Positions 19,864-28,378 of a DNA stretch of 64,000 bases are shown here, in pieces. The number at the start of each line of letters is the position of its first letter. Positions within the stretch are counted from its first letter, which is position 1. Origin of the DNA: Pseudomonadota bacterium (GTDB lineage: Bacteria; Pseudomonadota; Gammaproteobacteria; Steroidobacterales; Steroidobacteraceae); the NCBI GenBank assembly GCA_037200975.1, contig JBBCGI010000001.1, positions 744,001-808,000 on the forward strand. Direction: 5' to 3'. The notes beneath the pieces were generated by a model. It saw nothing but the letters and a program-made list of their open reading frames with translations. It made no database searches and had not been told where the DNA came from. Position numbers and translations under genes: made by a program.

Positions 19864-21168
19864 TCAATTCGCGTTCTGGCCGAACTGCGTGAGCTCGCCG
19901 AACGTCGCGGGTTTCTCGGTGACCTTCGCCTGGCCGACCACCCAATCCATGGCCTGGCCCTCGAGCACCTGGGCCTCTATTTGTCGCATCGCCTCGGGGT
20001 TTTGCAAGTAGTTGCGTCGCACTTCCTCGGGGTTTGAATACGAGGCCGAGAGTTCGTTCAACTTTTCCGACACGGATTCGCGGCTCACCCTGAGGTTCGC
20101 GTTGCGCACCAGCTCGCTCATGAGCAGGCTCAAAGCCACTCGACGGCGGGCCGGTTCTTCGAACGGCTCGCGCGGCGGCAGTTGTTTGGCGTCGCGAACG
20201 CCGGCACGGCGCAACATCTCGGCCTGCAGTTCCTGGATCTGCTCATCCACCAGCTGGCGCGGCAGTTCAAGGGGATTGCGCGTGTACAGGGCTTCGAGCA
20301 CCTGGGTGCGCAGCTTCTGGCGAATAGCCTCCGCCAGCTCGCGTTCCATGTTGGCGCGTACTTCGCCGCGCAGCGTTTCCACGTTGCCGTCGGGGATGCC
20401 GAAGCCCTTGGCAAACGATTCATCGAGCGGCGCCGGCAATTGTTCTTCGATCTTGCCGACCTTCACTTCAAAACTCGCCTGTTTGCCGGCCAGCTTCTTG
20501 TTGCTGTGATCGGCGGCGAATGACGCCGTGAAATTGCGCGTGTCGCCCGCGCTCGCGCCGAGCAGCGCGTCTTCGAATTCCTGCATGACGCGGCCAGCGC
20601 CGATGACGATGGGCACTTCCTGCCCCGAACCGCCTTCGAACTCTTCACCATCGATCTTGCCGGTGAAGTCGACCGTGACGCGATCATTCGCCGCGGCCGC
20701 GCGCGTCACTTCGCTGAACGTCGGACGCTGCTTGCGCAGTGTGTCGATCATCGCGTCGAGATCGCTGTCGCTCACGCTGGCGATGGGCTTCTCGATCGTC
20801 AGATCGGAGAGCGGCCGCAATTTCACTTCGGGCAGCACTTCGAACACGGCGGCGTACTTGAGATCGACGCCCGGACCCATGGCGATGGGCTCGATACGCG
20901 GACCTCCCGCCGGGTTCAGTTTCTCGCGCGCGACTGCTTCGGAGAACGAGGAACGCATGAGGTCGTTGATGACCTCGCCATGCACCTGGTCGCCATACTG
21001 CTGGCGAATCACCGCGAGCGGCGCCTTGCCCGGGCGGAAGCCCTTGAGCCGCGCGGTACGCGAGATCTTGTTCAGACGCTGTGCCACTTCGCCGTCGACT
21101 TGCGCCGCGGGGATCGCCACTTCAAGGCGGCGTTCCAATCCGCCGGTGGCGGTCAATTGAACCTGCAT
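19864..21168 (-). CDS. tig: Trigger factor
   Basis: A ribosome-associated chaperone and prolyl isomerase. The 434-residue protein has the ribosome-binding signature GFRPGKAPLAVIRQQYG, a central FKBP-type domain (RVTVDFTGKIDGEEFEGG, QEFEDALLGASAGD) and a helical C-terminal cradle. ATG 21166-21168 (MQVQLTATGG) has GAGGA about nine bases upstream. A TTG two codons earlier is possible. tRNA-Leu lies just upstream. Confidence 0.96.
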   Translation of the reverse strand: MQVQLTATGGLERRLEVAIPAAQVDGEVAQRLNKISRTARLKGFRPGKAPLAVIRQQYGDQVHGEVINDLMRSSFSEAVAREKLNPAGGPRIEPIAMGPGVDLKYAAVFEVLPEVKLRPLSDLTIEKPIASVSDSDLDAMIDTLRKQRPTFSEVTRAAAANDRVTVDFTGKIDGEEFEGGSGQEVPIVIGAGRVMQEFEDALLGASAGDTRNFTASFAADHSNKKLAGKQASFEVKVGKIEEQLPAPLDESFAKGFGIPDGNVETLRGEVRANMERELAEAIRQKLRTQVLEALYTRNPLELPRQLVDEQIQELQAEMLRRAGVRDAKQLPPREPFEEPARRRVALSLLMSELVRNANLRVSRESVSEKLNELSASYSNPEEVRRNYLQNPEAMRQIEAQVLEGQAMDWVVGQAKVTEKPATFGELTQFGQNAN

Positions 21169-21205
21169 ACTCAATTCCTCAAATCGTTGTTCGCGCGCCA
21201 GCGAA

Positions 21206-21290
21206 TGGTGCGAAAGGAGAGACTCGAACTCTCACGGGTTACCCCACTGGAACCTAAATCCAGCGCGTCTACCAGTTCCGCCACTTTCGC
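21206..21290 (-). tRNA. tRNA-Leu (TAG)
   Basis: This 85-nt class II tRNA has encoded CCA. The acceptor is GCGAAAG, the anticodon loop TTTAGGT gives TAG, and it has a long variable arm and T-arm GAGTTCGAGTCTC. It lies 37 bp upstream of tig on the same strand. Confidence 0.96.
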
Positions 21291-21430
21291 TTTGGCCCCA
21301 TGCTCAGGCTGGCCATGCGCGAGGGGCGCGGATTATAGCGAAACATCCATCGTCGGACGCGCTCGCCGGTGCGGGCGGGCAATCCGGGATTTGGCTATGC
21401 TTCCGGCCGCTTGCAGGAGAGGGACATAAG

Positions 21431-21802
21431 ATGGGTCAGGTCGCCAATCTTCTCATCGTCGGATTGATCACCATCGCCTCGGGGGTGCTGGACGCGCGCG
21501 GGTTCGTCTATGCGACGCGCGCCTGGCCCGAGGGGCAGCTCGACCTCAAGATGGGCCTGCTGTCCCTGGTGTCCTTTGCGGGGGGCGTCTCCGCATACAT
21601 CGTGGCGATCAAGTTCATGCAGAATGCCGGCATCCAGGGCGTGGCGCTGCAAAGCGGCATCTGGTTCGTGGTGACGGCGATCGGTATCGCCGCGATGGAC
21701 GGCTCGCTGCTGACCTGGTCGCGGACCCAGCAGGTGGTGGGGATCGGAGTGGCGGTGGCGCTGTGCTGGCTCATTACGACAACCCGCGCTGCGGCAGGCT
21801 GA
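21431..21802 (+). CDS. Small four-helix membrane protein, function unknown
   Basis: This 123-residue, very hydrophobic protein has about four transmembrane helices (LLIVGLITIASGV, LLSLVSFAGGVSAYIVA, GIWFVVTAIGIAAM, VVGIGVAVALCWLITT). The layout resembles small multidrug/EamA-type half-transporters, but I see no diagnostic motif. ATG 21431 is preceded by GGAGAGGG. The Trm112-like gene follows 26 bp downstream. The hydrophobic pattern and ribosome site make it a likely real gene. Confidence 0.7.
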   Translation: MGQVANLLIVGLITIASGVLDARGFVYATRAWPEGQLDLKMGLLSLVSFAGGVSAYIVAIKFMQNAGIQGVALQSGIWFVVTAIGIAAMDGSLLTWSRTQQVVGIGVAVALCWLITTTRAAAG

Positions 21803-21828
21803 TTTCGGACAAAAGATCACGGACAAAC

Positions 21829-22023
21829 ATGGATTCCAGACTCATCGACATGCTCGCCTGCCCGGTCTCGAAGGCACCGGTGTTTTTCTCCGAGGCGCGG
21901 CAGCTCATCGTCTGCCCGACCAGCAAACTCGCCTACCCCATCAAGGATGGCATCCCCGCGATGCTGCCCGAGGACGCGATCAAGCTCGAAGACGGCGATC
22001 CGCTGCTGAATCGCGCCGGCTGA
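21829..22023 (+). CDS. Trm112/YcaR-family small protein
   Basis: This 64-residue protein reads MDSRLIDMLACPVSKAPVFF and then LAYPIKDGIPAML, matching YcaR/Trm112-like proteins. Eukaryotic Trm112 activates methyltransferases; the bacterial role is unclear. Only the first Cys of the CPxC pair is kept (CPVS), so zinc binding is doubtful, as in several bacterial members. ATG 21829 begins the conserved region. The convergent neighbour is a methyltransferase-kinase fusion, which is suggestive but not proof of a partnership. Confidence 0.85.
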   Translation: MDSRLIDMLACPVSKAPVFFSEARQLIVCPTSKLAYPIKDGIPAMLPEDAIKLEDGDPLLNRAG

Positions 22024-22054
22024 AGAAGGCGGGCAGCCCCGCGCCGCCCGCGGC

Positions 22055-23419
22055 TCAAGCCTCCGAAGTGTGCGTCTTCGCGTAAAACTTGAGCAGCTTG
22101 CGCTCGACGCGGTCGAAATTCTCGAAATGCGCGAGCTTGCGGATATCGCGCGATCCACGCCCTAACAGCCCCGTCTTGAGAGCGAAGCCGATGAACGGAT
22201 TCTGCGGCCGCTCGGTGAACGGGATCTGGTTGAAGTCGAACAGCTTCGGCGTGCCGGCCTTGCGGTCGACCATGACGTTCATGGCGTGCAGGTCGATGTC
22301 GTAGAGCTTGGCCTCATGGCTCAGGTTCACGAGCTCCGCCAGATCCTGCATGAAGCGCGGCGAGATGAAATCCGCGTGATCCCGCTGCGCGAAGTAGTAC
22401 ACCTCGCCGTCGAGGCATTCCTGCAGCGACATCTGGAAGCCCGGTTCGACCACGAAACCGAGCGGCTCGGCGATGTATTTCGACAACCCTCGCGCCTCGA
22501 AGAACGCCTGGTTGCGGCGGTGTTCGAACTCTGCGAGCGGCAGTTTGTGCTTGCGCGCGTGATTGGCCATGGCGGCGGGTTTGTAGACCTTCAGGCCCAC
22601 CTCGCGGCCGCGCCACCGGGCGCGATAAACCACCGAGCGTTTGCCTTCGCCGAGTTTGTCGGTCACTTCGAGGTCGGAGTACTGCGTGTCCTTGAGCCGG
22701 ATCTTGAGGCTGGCCGGATCGACGTGACCCGATTCGGCCAGCACCACCCACTTGTCGGACAGACCGCGGCGGACCGGGATGATCTTCGCGACGCGCAATC
22801 CCGCGTCTTCGAACTCGGACTTCATGCTCTTGACGGACACTCGCTCGAACGGCCGCTTCGTGAGGCCGAGCGCGCGCGAGATTTTCCACACGCCGTAGCG
22901 GAAAGAATATTTGTGGCGGTAATCGGCAATGATCCAGCGCCGCGAGACGCGCCCGAACTCGCGCAACATGCGGCGCCGCGTCTCGGCGTCGACGTGGAAC
23001 AGGAAGCGGATGCTCATGACGCAGTCGACTGACTTCGCACCGAACGGCAGCGCCTCGGCATCGGCGCGCACGTAACCTTTGATGTTCTCGTGCTGCACCG
23101 ACGGTAGTTTGGCCGCCTGCTGCATCATCTCGAGCGAAATGTCGCTGCCGACCACTTCGTACCCGGAGCGCGCGAGATTGCCCGTGAAACGCCCGGTCCC
23201 GCAGGGCAGATCGACGATGGACGTGACCCCGGTGGTCAGCGCGAGCGCTTTCTGGATCGCGTTCCACTTGCGGGCGTTGCGGCGCTGGCGCTTCGGTGTG
23301 CGGAAGCGGTGTTCGTCGTAGTCGGCCGCGACGTCCGCGCTTTGATAGAACTGCTTCTTGTAGGCGTAACCGTGCGCCTTCGGCTTCGACGGGTCATCGC
23401 GGGAGGGTTGCTTTGCCAT
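22055..23419 (-). CDS. SAM methyltransferase fused to a protein-kinase-like domain
   Basis: The N-terminal half (about 30-215) is a class I methyltransferase: motif I SIVDLPCGTGRFTGNLA, acidic motif VVGSDIS, RADAEALPFGAKSVDCV and MLREFGRVSRRWIIADY. The C-terminal half (about 230-454) is a small kinase-like fold. It has KLGEGKRSVVYRARW (nucleotide loop), GLKVYKP (Lys), the catalytic loop YDIDLHAMNVMVDRK and LFDFNQIP in place of DFG. The second half resembles YrbL/lipopolysaccharide-kinase-like proteins. This suggests phosphorylation plus methylation of a lipid or glycan, but substrate and partner are unknown. Both halves keep their key residues. Confidence 0.75.
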   Translation of the reverse strand: MAKQPSRDDPSKPKAHGYAYKKQFYQSADVAADYDEHRFRTPKRQRRNARKWNAIQKALALTTGVTSIVDLPCGTGRFTGNLARSGYEVVGSDISLEMMQQAAKLPSVQHENIKGYVRADAEALPFGAKSVDCVMSIRFLFHVDAETRRRMLREFGRVSRRWIIADYRHKYSFRYGVWKISRALGLTKRPFERVSVKSMKSEFEDAGLRVAKIIPVRRGLSDKWVVLAESGHVDPASLKIRLKDTQYSDLEVTDKLGEGKRSVVYRARWRGREVGLKVYKPAAMANHARKHKLPLAEFEHRRNQAFFEARGLSKYIAEPLGFVVEPGFQMSLQECLDGEVYYFAQRDHADFISPRFMQDLAELVNLSHEAKLYDIDLHAMNVMVDRKAGTPKLFDFNQIPFTERPQNPFIGFALKTGLLGRGSRDIRKLAHFENFDRVERKLLKFYAKTHTSEA

Positions 23420-23448
23420 CCGCGGAATGTACCTGACGCCCCGGGAAG

Positions 23449-23524
23449 TGGTGGGCCGTGTAGGGGTTGAACCTACGACCTACTGATTAAGAGTCAGCTG
23501 CTCTACCAACTGAGCTAACGGCCC
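23449..23524 (-). tRNA. tRNA-Lys (CTT)
   Basis: This 76-nt cloverleaf has encoded CCA. The acceptor is GGGCCGT, anticodon loop CTCTTAA gives CTT, and the T-arm is GTAGGTTCAACCCCTAC. It is the last gene of a four-tRNA cluster (Pro, Arg, His, Lys in transcription order). Confidence 0.96.
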
Positions 23525-23584
23525 GTCGCGGGGGCGGCACTCTACCAGAGCGAAATGCGGAAACCTACGTACCGCGAAGAAAAA

Positions 23585-23661
23585 TGGGGTGGACGATGGG
23601 ACTCGAACCCACGACAGCCGAGATCACAACCCGGGGCTCTACCAGCTGAGCTACGCCCACC
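23585..23661 (-). tRNA. tRNA-His (GTG)
   Basis: This 77-nt cloverleaf has the extra 5' G typical of tRNA-His, anticodon GTG in TTGTGAT, and 3' CCCA. It is third in the cluster. Confidence 0.96.
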
Positions 23662-23691
23662 ATCGACACAAACACTGCACCATCAAAAAGT

Positions 23692-23768
23692 TGGCGCGCC
23701 CGGCAGGAGTCGAACCTGCGACCACCGGCTTAGAAGGCCGGTGCTCTATCCAACTGAGCTACGGGCGC
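23692..23768 (-). tRNA. tRNA-Arg (TCT)
   Basis: This 77-nt cloverleaf has encoded CCA, acceptor GCGCCCG, anticodon loop CTTCTAA (TCT) and T-arm CAGGTTCGACTCCTG. It is second in the cluster. Confidence 0.96.
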
Positions 23769-23828
23769 GCAGCCGGAACGGAAGCCATATCGTACCTACC
23801 CTGGCACCCAACGCTGGTCCTCATCGGT

Positions 23829-23905
23829 TGGTCGGGGCAGCAGGATTCGAACCTGCGACCCTCTGCTCCCAAAGCAGATGCGCTACCAGACTGCGCCATA
23901 CCCCG
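23829..23905 (-). tRNA. tRNA-Pro (TGG)
   Basis: This 77-nt cloverleaf has encoded CCA, acceptor CGGGGTA, anticodon loop TTTGGGA (TGG) and T-arm CAGGTTCGAATCCTG. It is first in the cluster. The 95 bp between it and the cysS stop hold no supported gene. Confidence 0.96.
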
Positions 23906-24000
23906 TGCCCGATCGACCCGTACCGCGTTCCCGGCCGGCCGAACCCCGGCCAGCGGGGGCGCGAATCATACCCGAGCGCCCCATCCCGCGGTCAATGGAA

Positions 24001-25392
24001 CTATGCGCGCCGCCAGGTCGTGCCACCGGGCTTGTCTTCGAGCACCACGCCGCGGCGGGCCAGTTCGTCGCGAATCCGGTCGGACTCGGCCCAGTTTTTC
24101 GCCTTGCGGGCCGCCAGGCGCGCCTGAATGTTTACTTCTATATCGGCATCGTTCATGGAGCCCGCGGCCCCGGCACGGAACCACTGCTCGGGCGCGACCT
24201 TGAGGACGCCCAGCACCCCGCCCAGCGTCCGCAGCTCCGCTGCCAGGCGTTGCAGTGCCGCCGAATCCGACCCGGCTGCGCGCGCGCTGTTGAGCTCGCG
24301 CGCCAGGCCCTGCAGGACCGCGATGGCCTCCGGCGTATTGAAGTCGTCGTCCATCGCCGCGTGAAACTTCGCCGTCGCCTCGGATGGCTCGTACGGTTCG
24401 CCCGCGTTCGCGACGCCGCGCAGCGCGGTGTACATGCGCGTGAGCGCCGCCTCGGATTGGTCGAGCTGATCGGGCGAATAATTCATCGGCCCGCGGTACT
24501 GGCTCGACAACAGGAAGAACCGCAGCACTTCCGGGTGTTTGATCTTCGCCAGCACTTCGCGCGCCGTGAAGAAATTCCCCAGCGACTTCGACATCTTCTC
24601 GTTGTCGATGTTGAGGAAGCCGTTGTGCATCCAGATCTCGGCGAATCGCCCGTGCGTCGCGCCGCAGGTCTGCGCGATTTCATTTTCATGGTGCGGGAAC
24701 TTGAGATCGAGCCCGCCACCATGGATGTCGAAGTGTTCGCCGAGCTCCTTTGTGCTCATCGCGGAGCATTCGATGTGCCAGCCCGGCCGCCCCTCGCCCC
24801 ACGGCGAAGGCCACGCCGGTTCTCCGGGCTTCGCGGATTTCCACAACACGAAATCGAGCGGATCGCGTTTGGCACTATCTACTTCCACGCGCGAGCCGGC
24901 GCGCAGGTCCTCGAGCTTCTTGCCGGAAAGCTTGCCGTACGACGCGAACTTGTGGACGTCGTACATCACATCGCCATCGCTCGCCTGGTAGGCATAACCA
25001 TTGGCAATGAGCTGATCGATCATCTCCAGCATCTCGCCGATGTATTCGGAGGCTTTAGGCTCCTTCTCGGGGCGCAGGCAGCCGAGCGCATCCAGGTCCT
25101 CATGCATGGCCGCCGCGAACTTCGCGGCGTGTGCGCGCCAGTCCACGCCGGCTTCCCTGGCACGATTGATGATCTTGTCGTCGACGTCGGTGATGTTGCG
25201 CACGTAGGTCACACGCAAACCGCGATGCCGCAGGTAACGGCTCACCATGTCGAACACCACGAGCATGCGCGCGTTGCCCACGTGGAAGAAGTCGTAGACC
25301 GTCACTCCGCAGCTGTACATGCGCACGTGGCCGGGTTCGATGGGCTCGAGTTCCTGCTTTTCGCCCGTGAGTGAATTGTGGATGCGGATCAT
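24001..25392 (-). CDS. cysS: Cysteinyl-tRNA synthetase
   Basis: Charges tRNA-Cys. The 463-residue protein reads [20 protein letters not shown], then zinc ligand YSCGVTVYD, the HIGH-type HVGNARM, zinc-site GWHIECSAM and HHENEIAQ, and [11 protein letters not shown]. The length is normal for the family. ATG 25390-25392 overlaps the true gltX stop (ATGA), so the two genes are coupled. Because of a one-base frameshift in gltX, the sequence as written also gives one continuous frame joining truncated GltX to CysS. I treat cysS as a separate gene with its own start. Confidence 0.95.
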   Translation of the reverse strand: MIRIHNSLTGEKQELEPIEPGHVRMYSCGVTVYDFFHVGNARMLVVFDMVSRYLRHRGLRVTYVRNITDVDDKIINRAREAGVDWRAHAAKFAAAMHEDLDALGCLRPEKEPKASEYIGEMLEMIDQLIANGYAYQASDGDVMYDVHKFASYGKLSGKKLEDLRAGSRVEVDSAKRDPLDFVLWKSAKPGEPAWPSPWGEGRPGWHIECSAMSTKELGEHFDIHGGGLDLKFPHHENEIAQTCGATHGRFAEIWMHNGFLNIDNEKMSKSLGNFFTAREVLAKIKHPEVLRFFLLSSQYRGPMNYSPDQLDQSEAALTRMYTALRGVANAGEPYEPSEATAKFHAAMDDDFNTPEAIAVLQGLARELNSARAAGSDSAALQRLAAELRTLGGVLGVLKVAPEQWFRAGAAGSMNDADIEVNIQARLAARKAKNWAESDRIRDELARRGVVLEDKPGGTTWRRA

Positions 25393-26784
25393 GCGGCGAA
25401 GCGGACCAGCCGATCGTGAACAGCGCTGGCCAGCATCGCGCGCAGCAGTGGCGCGAGCTCCGGGCCCTCGGGAGAACCAGTCAGTGCGAGGCGCAACGGC
25501 TTCCAGAGCGCCTGGCCCTTCGCACCGGTGGCGGCCTTGACGGCGTTGACGATGGCATCGAGCGATGGATCCGTCGCCGCGGCCTCCGCCGCCGCGCGGA
25601 AAAAACGGCGCACCGGCTTCTTTGACGCGCGCGAGAGAAATTTCATCGAGCGCGGGCGCGGCGCCGAACACGACTTCGCGCCAACGCGCGACGTCCGACG
25701 GCAGCAGGACATTGGGCCGGATCGCGGCGATGAATGCGCGCCGGCGCTCGTCGTCGATATCACCCGGAGTCTCGGCGGCCAGCCAGCGTTCGCTTTCGTC
25801 GAGCGGCAGATGGTGCGCCACTTCGCGCTGCCAGACGTTGAGCTGGGATTCTTCGAAGCGGGCCGGCGCGCGGCCCAGATGTTTGACGGTGAATGCGCGC
25901 GCCATCCCGTCGTGCGTCAGCACGCCGTTTTCGCCGCTCGAGTGGCCGAGCCTGAACAGGTGGTTGAGCAACGCGCCGGGTAGATAGCCGCGTTCACGGA
26001 ACTCACGCACGCTGGTGGCACCGTGACGTTTGGAGAGCGGTGAACCGTCGGCGCCTACCAGCAACGACAGATGTCCATAGGTGGGCACGCGCAACGCGAG
26101 CGCCTCGAGCACCAGCAGCTGTCGCGGGGTATTGGTCAGGTGGTCTTCGCCGCGCAACACGTGCGTGATGCCCATCTCGGCATCGTCGATGGCATTGCTG
26201 AAGAAGAATGCCGCGCTGCCGTCGGCCCGGCGCAGGATGAAATCGCCGATGTCGTCGGTGGCGAAACTCTGCGCGCCGTGGACCATGTCGTCGAATTCCA
26301 CGCGTTTGCCGGTCGGCACGCGAAAACGCGTGGTTGGCGAGATGCCCTGCGCGCTTTTGCGCACGCGCGCTTCGGCGGAGAGTTCGCGGCAGGTACCGGC
26401 ATAACGCGGTGGACGGCCCGCGGCGAGCTGCGCCTTGCGCGACAGATCCAGTTCGAGCGGCGTGCAGTAACAGGGATAGGTGAGACCCGCGGCGTCGAGC
26501 GTGGCGGAATGCCGCGCGTAGATCGAGCCGCGGCGCGACTGGCGGTATTCCTCGCCCGGCGCAGCCTTGTCCGGCCCGGCATTCCATTCGAGCCCCAGCC
26601 AACGCAGGTCTTCCATGAGCGCGACCGTGAAGGCATCTTTACTGCGTTCGGTATCCGTATCCTCGATACGCAGAACGAACCGCCCGCCGTGATGTCTAGC
26701 GAACAACCAGCTGAACAACGCGGTGCGCGCATTGCCGAGGTGGAGCTCGCCGGTGGGGCTGGGAGCGAATCGCGTGGTGATCAT
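25389..26784 (-). CDS. gltX: Glutamyl-tRNA synthetase, frameshifted near its 3' end
   Basis: Charges tRNA-Glu. It begins [19 protein letters not shown] (HIGH motif HLGN), with [10 protein letters not shown] as the KMSKS equivalent and [14 protein letters not shown]. Around a run of six A on the plus strand (25600-25605) the frame is lost after EAGAPFF. The expected C-terminus ([17 protein letters not shown], then [18 protein letters not shown] and [10 protein letters not shown]) is in the next frame and ends at 25389, overlapping cysS by 4 bp. Five instead of six T in the sense strand would restore a normal 464-residue enzyme. As this is normally an essential gene, a homopolymer sequencing error is the simplest explanation. 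Confidence 0.9.
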
Positions 26785-26850
26785 TGGAGACACCGCGGGA
26801 TTTTACGGGAAAGCGCTGTACGCGTCGCAGCTTCGGTAGAATCGCGAACC

Positions 26851-27585
26851 ATGAAAAACAAACGTTTGTCGAACGGTCTGCTGCTCGGCGTTTTCGGTGT
26901 ACTGCTGTCGCTCGCAGCCCAAGCGGCGGGTCCCGAACGCGTCCGCGTCACCACCAGCCTGGGCGCATTCGTGGTGGAGCTGCAGCGCGACCGGGCGCCG
27001 CTGACGGTGGAAAATTTCGTGGGCTACGTGAGATCCGGCTACTACACCAACACGTTGTTCCATCGCGTGATCTCGAATTTCGTGATCCAGGGCGGCGGTG
27101 TCGGACCCGACTACAAGGCCAAACCCGCGCTGAAACCCATTCCGAATGAAGCGGGCAATGGCCTGAAGAATCTTCGCGGCACGGTCGGCCTGGCGCGCGC
27201 TGCGGGCCCCCATTCGGGCGACGCACAGTTCTACGTGAACATCGCGGACAACGCGGATCTCGATCCACTGCCGACGCGCTGGGGTTACGCGGTGTTCGGC
27301 CGCGTGGTCGAAGGCATGGAAGTTGTCGATCGCATCAGCGTTTCGCCGACGACGGCGCAGGGTCCGTTCAAAGCCGATGCACCGGTGAAGGCGGTCATCA
27401 TCCAGAAGATAGAGCTGCTTGCGGATACGACCACCGTCGTACCGCCAGCGGCCGAACCGCCGGTGCCGACGCCCACCGATGCGCCGCCGGCCACGCCGCC
27501 AGCGGGCCAGGCTCCGGGCGGCGAATCTCCCGCCAGCGCGCCGCCGCCGGCGGAACCGGCCGCGGATGACACGCCGCCGAAGTGA
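26851..27585 (+). CDS. Exported cyclophilin-type peptidyl-prolyl isomerase
   Basis: This 244-residue protein has a signal peptide (NGLLLGVFGVLLSLAAQAA) and a compact bacterial cyclophilin domain. Landmarks are VTTSLGAFVVELQRDRAP, NTLFHRVISNFVIQGGG, NLRGTVGLARAAGPHSGDAQ and FYVNIADNADLDP. A Pro/Ala-rich tail of about 60 residues follows, perhaps spacing the domain from another structure. It is expected to act in the periplasm. ATG 26851 has no strong ribosome site. lpxH starts inside its stop codon (GTGA). Confidence 0.9.
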   Translation: MKNKRLSNGLLLGVFGVLLSLAAQAAGPERVRVTTSLGAFVVELQRDRAPLTVENFVGYVRSGYYTNTLFHRVISNFVIQGGGVGPDYKAKPALKPIPNEAGNGLKNLRGTVGLARAAGPHSGDAQFYVNIADNADLDPLPTRWGYAVFGRVVEGMEVVDRISVSPTTAQGPFKADAPVKAVIIQKIELLADTTTVVPPAAEPPVPTPTDAPPATPPAGQAPGGESPASAPPPAEPAADDTPPK

Positions 27586-28331
27586 GCCGCGGCGACCACA
27601 CCCTGTTCGCGTCGGATCTGCATCTCGACAGCGAAGCGCCATGGGCGATCGATGCCTTTCTCGCCTTTCTCGCCGGGCCGGCGCGCGCTTGCGAAGCGTT
27701 GTACCTGCTCGGCGACCTGTTCGAAGTCTGGGTGGGCGACGACGACGACAACCCCGACAACGTTCGCGCCTGCGCGGGCCTCGCGGCGCTGACCGCGAGC
27801 GGCGTGCCGGTGTATGCGTTGCACGGCAACCGCGATTTCCTGCTGGGTGAAAGGTTCAGCCGCACCACCGGAGTCCAACTACTGCCGGATCCGGTCTCGC
27901 TCGACTTGTACGGTGTGCCGACACTGCTCAGTCATGGCGATGTCTTCTGCAGCGAAGATTTCTCCTACCAGGAACTGCGCAGCATCGTGCGCCAGCCGGG
28001 CTGGCAGCGGCGCTTCCTGTCGCTGCCGCTCGATTCGCGTCGCGCTTTGGCGAGCGCCGCACGCGCCGGCAGCAAGGCGCATACGCAGCGCACGATTCCA
28101 ACGATCATGGATGTGGATTCCGGAGCGGTGCTGCGCGCCTTTCGCGCCACCGGCGCGCGACGGTTGATCCACGGACACACCCATCGTCCCGCGATTCATC
28201 CCACCGTCGTCGATGGAGTCAGCGCCGAACGCGTGGTGCTCGCGCCGTGGTACGAAGCCGCAAGCTGCGTGGGAGTGAGCGCCGCCGGCGTCCGCGAGAT
28301 CGCGCTGCAAAAAGGGGACAGATCTATTTGA
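27582..28331 (+). CDS. lpxH: UDP-2,3-diacylglucosamine diphosphatase
   Basis: Hydrolyses UDP-2,3-diacylglucosamine to lipid X and UMP in lipid A synthesis. The 249-residue calcineurin-like phosphoesterase has metal ligands in FASDLHLD, LLGDLFEVWVGDD, LHGNRDF, LLSHGDVFC and IHGHTHRPA. The GTG start overlaps the upstream stop (GTGA). The last residues, LQKGDRSI, are not part of the enzyme family. They come from a palindromic repeat that has entered the 3' end and supplies the stop codon. Confidence 0.94.
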   Translation: MSRGDHTLFASDLHLDSEAPWAIDAFLAFLAGPARACEALYLLGDLFEVWVGDDDDNPDNVRACAGLAALTASGVPVYALHGNRDFLLGERFSRTTGVQLLPDPVSLDLYGVPTLLSHGDVFCSEDFSYQELRSIVRQPGWQRRFLSLPLDSRRALASAARAGSKAHTQRTIPTIMDVDSGAVLRAFRATGARRLIHGHTHRPAIHPTVVDGVSAERVVLAPWYEAASCVGVSAAGVREIALQKGDRSI

Positions 28332-28378
28332 AATAGATCTGCCTCTTTTTCAAATAGATCTGTCCCCTTTTTGCAGCG
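28303..28378. repeat. 31-bp perfect palindrome fused to both lpxH and miaE ends
   Basis: Arms 28303-28333 and 28348-28378 are exact reverse complements; each contains AAAAAGGGGACAGATCTATT. The 14-nt centre is also partly self-complementary. Each arm encodes, on its outward-facing gene, LQKGDRSI and a stop. The AAAAGGGGACA core recurs in the palindrome at 46360-46410. It could form a strong hairpin in either transcript and serve both genes as a terminator, although it has no terminal T-run outside the stem. Confidence 0.9.

Noticed and set aside
23420-24000. Plus-strand frames across the tRNA cluster
   Set aside because: These frames run through four clear tRNA genes on the opposite strand and encode nothing recognisable.
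24001-26793. A single 930-residue GltX-CysS fusion protein
   Set aside because: The joined region between the two enzymes is out-of-frame gltX sequence. The correct GltX C-terminus is present in the next frame and ends with an ATGA overlap on a normal cysS start.
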